Shown here: in pieces, positions 61,446 through 64,000 of the stretch
How positions within the stretch are numbered: position 1 is the stretch's first letter
Layout of the letters: each line of letters begins with the position of its first letter
Made by a program: the position numbers and the translations under genes
Notes under the pieces: model-generated
What the model saw: only the letters and a program-made list of their open reading frames with translations
What the model was told of the DNA's origin: nothing
The model's database searches: none
DNA from: Bacteroidota bacterium
Lineage (GTDB): Bacteria; Bacteroidota; Bacteroidia; Chitinophagales; Chitinophagaceae
DNA: 64,000 bases
Direction of reading: 5' to 3'
Assembly: GCA_018267875.1 (NCBI GenBank)
Contig: JAFDXP010000010.1
Coordinates: 1-64,000, forward strand

Positions 61446-63317
61446 TTAATTAGTCTTTATAAAAGACTTAATAATGCCTCTATTTTCACCAATAATAACT
61501 AAATAATAGTTTCCATTTGCCAAAGAAGAAATATTTACATTGATATTTGAATTTTTAGTCTTACCGATATGTTCTAACATTACTTGTTTTCCCATCGCAT
61601 CCATAACCTTAACAAAAACATCTTCTTCTTTGTCTAAAGCAATTTGAACATTAAGATTATTAATTGCAGGATTAGGGTATAATTGAACATATTGATCGTT
61701 AGATACTGGTTTAACACTTGCAGCCCACATACTGGTAATAAAAGCTAAAGAAGGTACAGCACTTTGTTGGTCAAAAGAAGCTGAATCAATATTACTTGAA
61801 TTTGGTGTACTAACACCAAATGGTATAGCTTTAATTGTATCTGAAGGAGATAAGTCTTCTTTCCTAATCAATACTCCAGGTGCCCAAAAATCATTACTAG
61901 AATTTGAGTTGTGTTTAGCTGAATATGCTCGCATATAGTAGTTTTGAGAACCATCATTACTTAGATTAAACTGAGTACCTAAATTTACAGCTATCCAGTA
62001 ATAACTTGAATCTTCAGTCAAAACTTGTAAACTATTTCCAATAGTATCACCAATTTGAACATTCATCATCTTCTTTACAGAATCAGAAGTGGTAAAAGTT
62101 TTAAAAGCTCCTGCTTTCAAAGACAATTCATTCTTTTCCATTAACCCATCATTATTCAGATCTTTCCACTTAAAAACATAGGCATCTATAAATTGACCAG
62201 CAGCACTTGTGGCTAATGAATGTTTAGAAGTATCTTGATCCGATAAAGCAAATTGAAGTGTTTGCATAGTATATCCACCTTTACGAACATAAATCATAGG
62301 ACCCCAAGTCCAAGGAATACTTGTACTATTAACCCTTGAATACCCGGTTACAACTGGCATTTGATTTACCATATCGTAACGACTACGAGAAAATACATTG
62401 TTAGTTACAGCAAAAGAAAACTGATCATTATTATCGAATAAAAATTGATCTGTAGCTGCTGCAGAAACATTGTACTGAAAATTGTAAGTACCCGTTTGAG
62501 TTGGCATAAAATTAAAACTACGCGGTGAACTAATTAAATCAATTGAATCACCGGGTGCAAATGTTGCAAGGATTGCCGAATCAGAATAAAAGGGAGTAGA
62601 AGTACCACCAGATGTAGGTGTAAAATTAACTTTACAAGATAACTTTACATTGTTTTGAGTTTGTGTTCCAGTGTTGGCTATAGCAGCACCAACATATCCA
62701 CGATAAGCAGCAGAAGTTGCTCCAGAAAGTTGATTTAAAGGAACAGCCATACCGGGTGAAGCTGCAGTGGTGCCTAAAATAATAGCTAAATCATTTGCAT
62801 AACCAAATCCCCAATTAGTAAGAGATATAAAAACTTGTTGACCATTGTTTAATTGATTATTCATATCTGTTCCATCTTTCTTAGTAACAAACAATACAGG
62901 AATAGTTACATTGTTACCAACTGATCCAGCAGCCATATTAATCAATTCATTATCTGTATGATTCCAAATAATAACTCCAATAGCACCGGCATTTTGTGCA
63001 TTTAGAGCCTTTTGACCAAATTCACAATTTCCTCTATATACTAAGGCCCATTTTCCAGTTACTCCTGTAATTGTGCTACAACCTAATGAATCGGAAAATT
63101 TAGCTACTTCTTCATGTGTTCGAGCGGTTATTGCTCCTCCCCAAGCACTAGTACCATTGCTGGAATAGGTAAAATCTTTTTGACCTGAAATAGAAGATGG
63201 TGATTCGACAATCAAGCGTGCACCTAAAATAGATGCATTAGTTTGAGCAGTGGATGTTCCAAAATTGAAAAGCATTACTGCCACGGCACTTAGTCGTGTA
63301 AAGGTTGATTTCAACAT
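61446..63317 (-). CDS. Secreted PA-domain protein with type IX type A sorting domain
   Basis: A 623-residue secreted protein. ATG 63317 (MLKSTFTRLSAVAVMLFNFGTSTAQ) starts the signal peptide; upstream in-frame codons add 21 residues. Residues ~60-170 form a protease-associated (PA) domain: WALVYRGNCEFGQKALNAQNAGAIGVIIWNH. The middle part is beta-rich, with FYSDSAILATFAPGDSIDLI and the FLFDNNDQFSFAV segment typical of adhesion-type repeats. The end, QLYPNPAINNLNVQIALDKE to NGNYYLVIIGENRGIIKSFIKTN, is a type A T9SS sorting signal. No peptidase domain is attached to the PA domain, so it may be a binding or structural protein. It has its own promoter and terminator. Confidence 0.87.
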   Translation of the reverse strand: MLKSTFTRLSAVAVMLFNFGTSTAQTNASILGARLIVESPSSISGQKDFTYSSNGTSAWGGAITARTHEEVAKFSDSLGCSTITGVTGKWALVYRGNCEFGQKALNAQNAGAIGVIIWNHTDNELINMAAGSVGNNVTIPVLFVTKKDGTDMNNQLNNGQQVFISLTNWGFGYANDLAIILGTTAASPGMAVPLNQLSGATSAAYRGYVGAAIANTGTQTQNNVKLSCKVNFTPTSGGTSTPFYSDSAILATFAPGDSIDLISSPRSFNFMPTQTGTYNFQYNVSAAATDQFLFDNNDQFSFAVTNNVFSRSRYDMVNQMPVVTGYSRVNSTSIPWTWGPMIYVRKGGYTMQTLQFALSDQDTSKHSLATSAAGQFIDAYVFKWKDLNNDGLMEKNELSLKAGAFKTFTTSDSVKKMMNVQIGDTIGNSLQVLTEDSSYYWIAVNLGTQFNLSNDGSQNYYMRAYSAKHNSNSSNDFWAPGVLIRKEDLSPSDTIKAIPFGVSTPNSSNIDSASFDQQSAVPSLAFITSMWAASVKPVSNDQYVQLYPNPAINNLNVQIALDKEEDVFVKVMDAMGKQVMLEHIGKTKNSNINVNISSLANGNYYLVIIGENRGIIKSFIKTN

Positions 63318-63350
63318 ACTTTTTATAGTTTTTAACTTAAAAGAATAGGA

Positions 63351-63381
63351 CGAATTTAGCGTTCTTATTTTAAATAACAAA
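63351..63381 (-). promoter_or_regulatory. Promoter of the PA-domain gene
   Basis: Minus strand TTTG (63381-63378), a 19-nt spacer, then TAAATTCG (63358-63351), one mismatch from TAnnTTTG. It lies 33 nt upstream of the ATG at 63317. Confidence 0.5.
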
Positions 63382-63413
63382 TTTTTTAAAAAATTTTACT
63401 TTAGTTTGAAAAT

Positions 63414-64000
63414 CTACAAACCAAATTTAGCACTTAATTCAAGCATTTTATCAATGGGACGTTTAGCAGCTACCCGCAAATGTTCTTCCATAGTTATCTC
63501 AGGTAATTCATATTTCATACATAAATACAATTTTTCTAAAGTATTTAATTTCATGTGTGGACAATCATTGCAGGCACAAGCATTATCTGGTGGTGCAGGT
63601 ATTAATGTCTTACCAGGAGCAATTTGTTGCATTTTGTATATAATACCTGCTTCTGTTCCTACAATAAAAGTTTGCCCAATATCTTCTGATACAAACTTAA
63701 TTAGTTGTGAAGTAGAACCAACAAAATCTGCTAATCTTAATACAGCTTCCTCACATTCAGGATGAGCAATAAATTTAGCTTCAGGATGACGTTCTTTTAA
63801 ACGCATTATTTTTTCCATTGAAAATAATTCATGCACAATACAAGCTCCATTCCATAAAAGCATATTTCTACCAGTTCTCTTATTTATATAATTTCCTAAA
63901 TTTTTATCTGGTGCAAATATAATTTCCTGATCAATTGGTAAGCTTTCAACAATTTTCATTGCATTTGAGGAAGTACAAATAATATCACTAAATGCTTTCA
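63414..64000 (-). CDS. nadA: Quinolinate synthase NadA (5' end outside window)
   Basis: The C-terminal 195 residues of NadA, open to the window edge. NadA condenses iminoaspartate with dihydroxyacetone phosphate to quinolinate in NAD synthesis and carries a 4Fe-4S cluster. The visible sequence has [77 protein letters not shown] and [18 protein letters not shown]; the cluster cysteines of the family fall in ICTSSN, HPEC and NDCPHM. It is a complete, unbroken frame. The next gene downstream (PA-domain protein) is 96 bp away, with its own promoter. Confidence 0.95.
   Translation of the reverse strand, partial: KAFSDIICTSSNAMKIVESLPIDQEIIFAPDKNLGNYINKRTGRNMLLWNGACIVHELFSMEKIMRLKERHPEAKFIAHPECEEAVLRLADFVGSTSQLIKFVSEDIGQTFIVGTEAGIIYKMQQIAPGKTLIPAPPDNACACNDCPHMKLNTLEKLYLCMKYELPEITMEEHLRVAAKRPIDKMLELSAKFGL

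Noticed and set aside
1..64000. tRNA, rRNA or riboswitch elements
   Set aside because: I looked for tRNA T-loop-like GGTTCGAATCC patterns and for long conserved intergenic leaders and saw none convincing. A covariance search would be needed to exclude small RNAs.

Overview
The window is AT-rich chromosomal DNA from a member of the Bacteroidota, most likely a Chitinophagales-like lineage. The pointers are two proteins with type IX secretion C-terminal signals (one CHU_C/type B, one type A), a GSCFA-domain protein, DUF4199 and DUF4197 proteins, glutamine synthetase type III, a split methionine synthase, TonB-type receptors with a carboxypeptidase-regulatory N-terminus, promoters of the TTTG-N(18-20)-TAnnTTTG type, and a general lack of Shine-Dalgarno sequences.

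Layout. 1-7.7 kb: the 3' part of a dihydroorotase-like gene that has lost its active site, then DUF4199, a family 2 glycosyltransferase, a TonB-dependent receptor, a DUF4197 protein and a DUF349 repeat protein. 8-17 kb: an LpxD-like acyltransferase divergent from a cyanophycin synthetase, a small lipoprotein, YidC divergent from a bactofilin, a GSCFA protein and ClpP. 17-32 kb: a membrane gene pair, a second dihydroorotase, a Wzi/RemB-like outer membrane protein, a small nuclease-like orphan, a fused 3-hydroxyacyl-CoA dehydrogenase/enoyl-CoA hydratase, a phosphopantetheinyl transferase, glutamine synthetase III and both subunits of a 3-oxoacid CoA-transferase.

32.2-38.7 kb is the accessory island. 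It holds remains of three transposases (an IS1634-like remnant, an IS110 pseudogene and a truncated DUF4372/IS4 gene) around an McrBC-type restriction system. Between mcrB and mcrC lies a REP-associated tyrosine transposase (RAYT) followed by a cluster of REP-like palindromes. 38.8-57.4 kb returns to core genes: ArfB, ScpB, a GH3/beta-lactamase fusion, the homocysteine-binding half of MetH, a 2179-residue secreted repeat protein with a type B sorting domain, GNAT, PurH, a flavin reductase-like protein, an aldehyde dehydrogenase of the aminomuconate-semialdehyde type and two envelope proteins. 57.6-64 kb: a MerR regulator with a thioredoxin-like protein, ApaG, RecX, MnmG, a PA-domain protein with a type A sorting domain, and the 3' part of nadA.

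The most notable points are: (i) two perfect 16-bp parS sites about 400 bp apart, one inside mnmG and one lying between the -33 and -7 elements of the apparent mnmG promoter, so ParB could act on that promoter and the locus may be near the replication origin; (ii) the McrBC pair split by a RAYT/REP module; (iii) a dihydroorotase paralogue lacking most metal and catalytic residues alongside a near-complete one; (iv) a cyanophycin synthetase with no cyanophycinase nearby. No tRNA, rRNA or CRISPR array was seen. Most functions are assigned from recognisable motifs and family length, without database searches.
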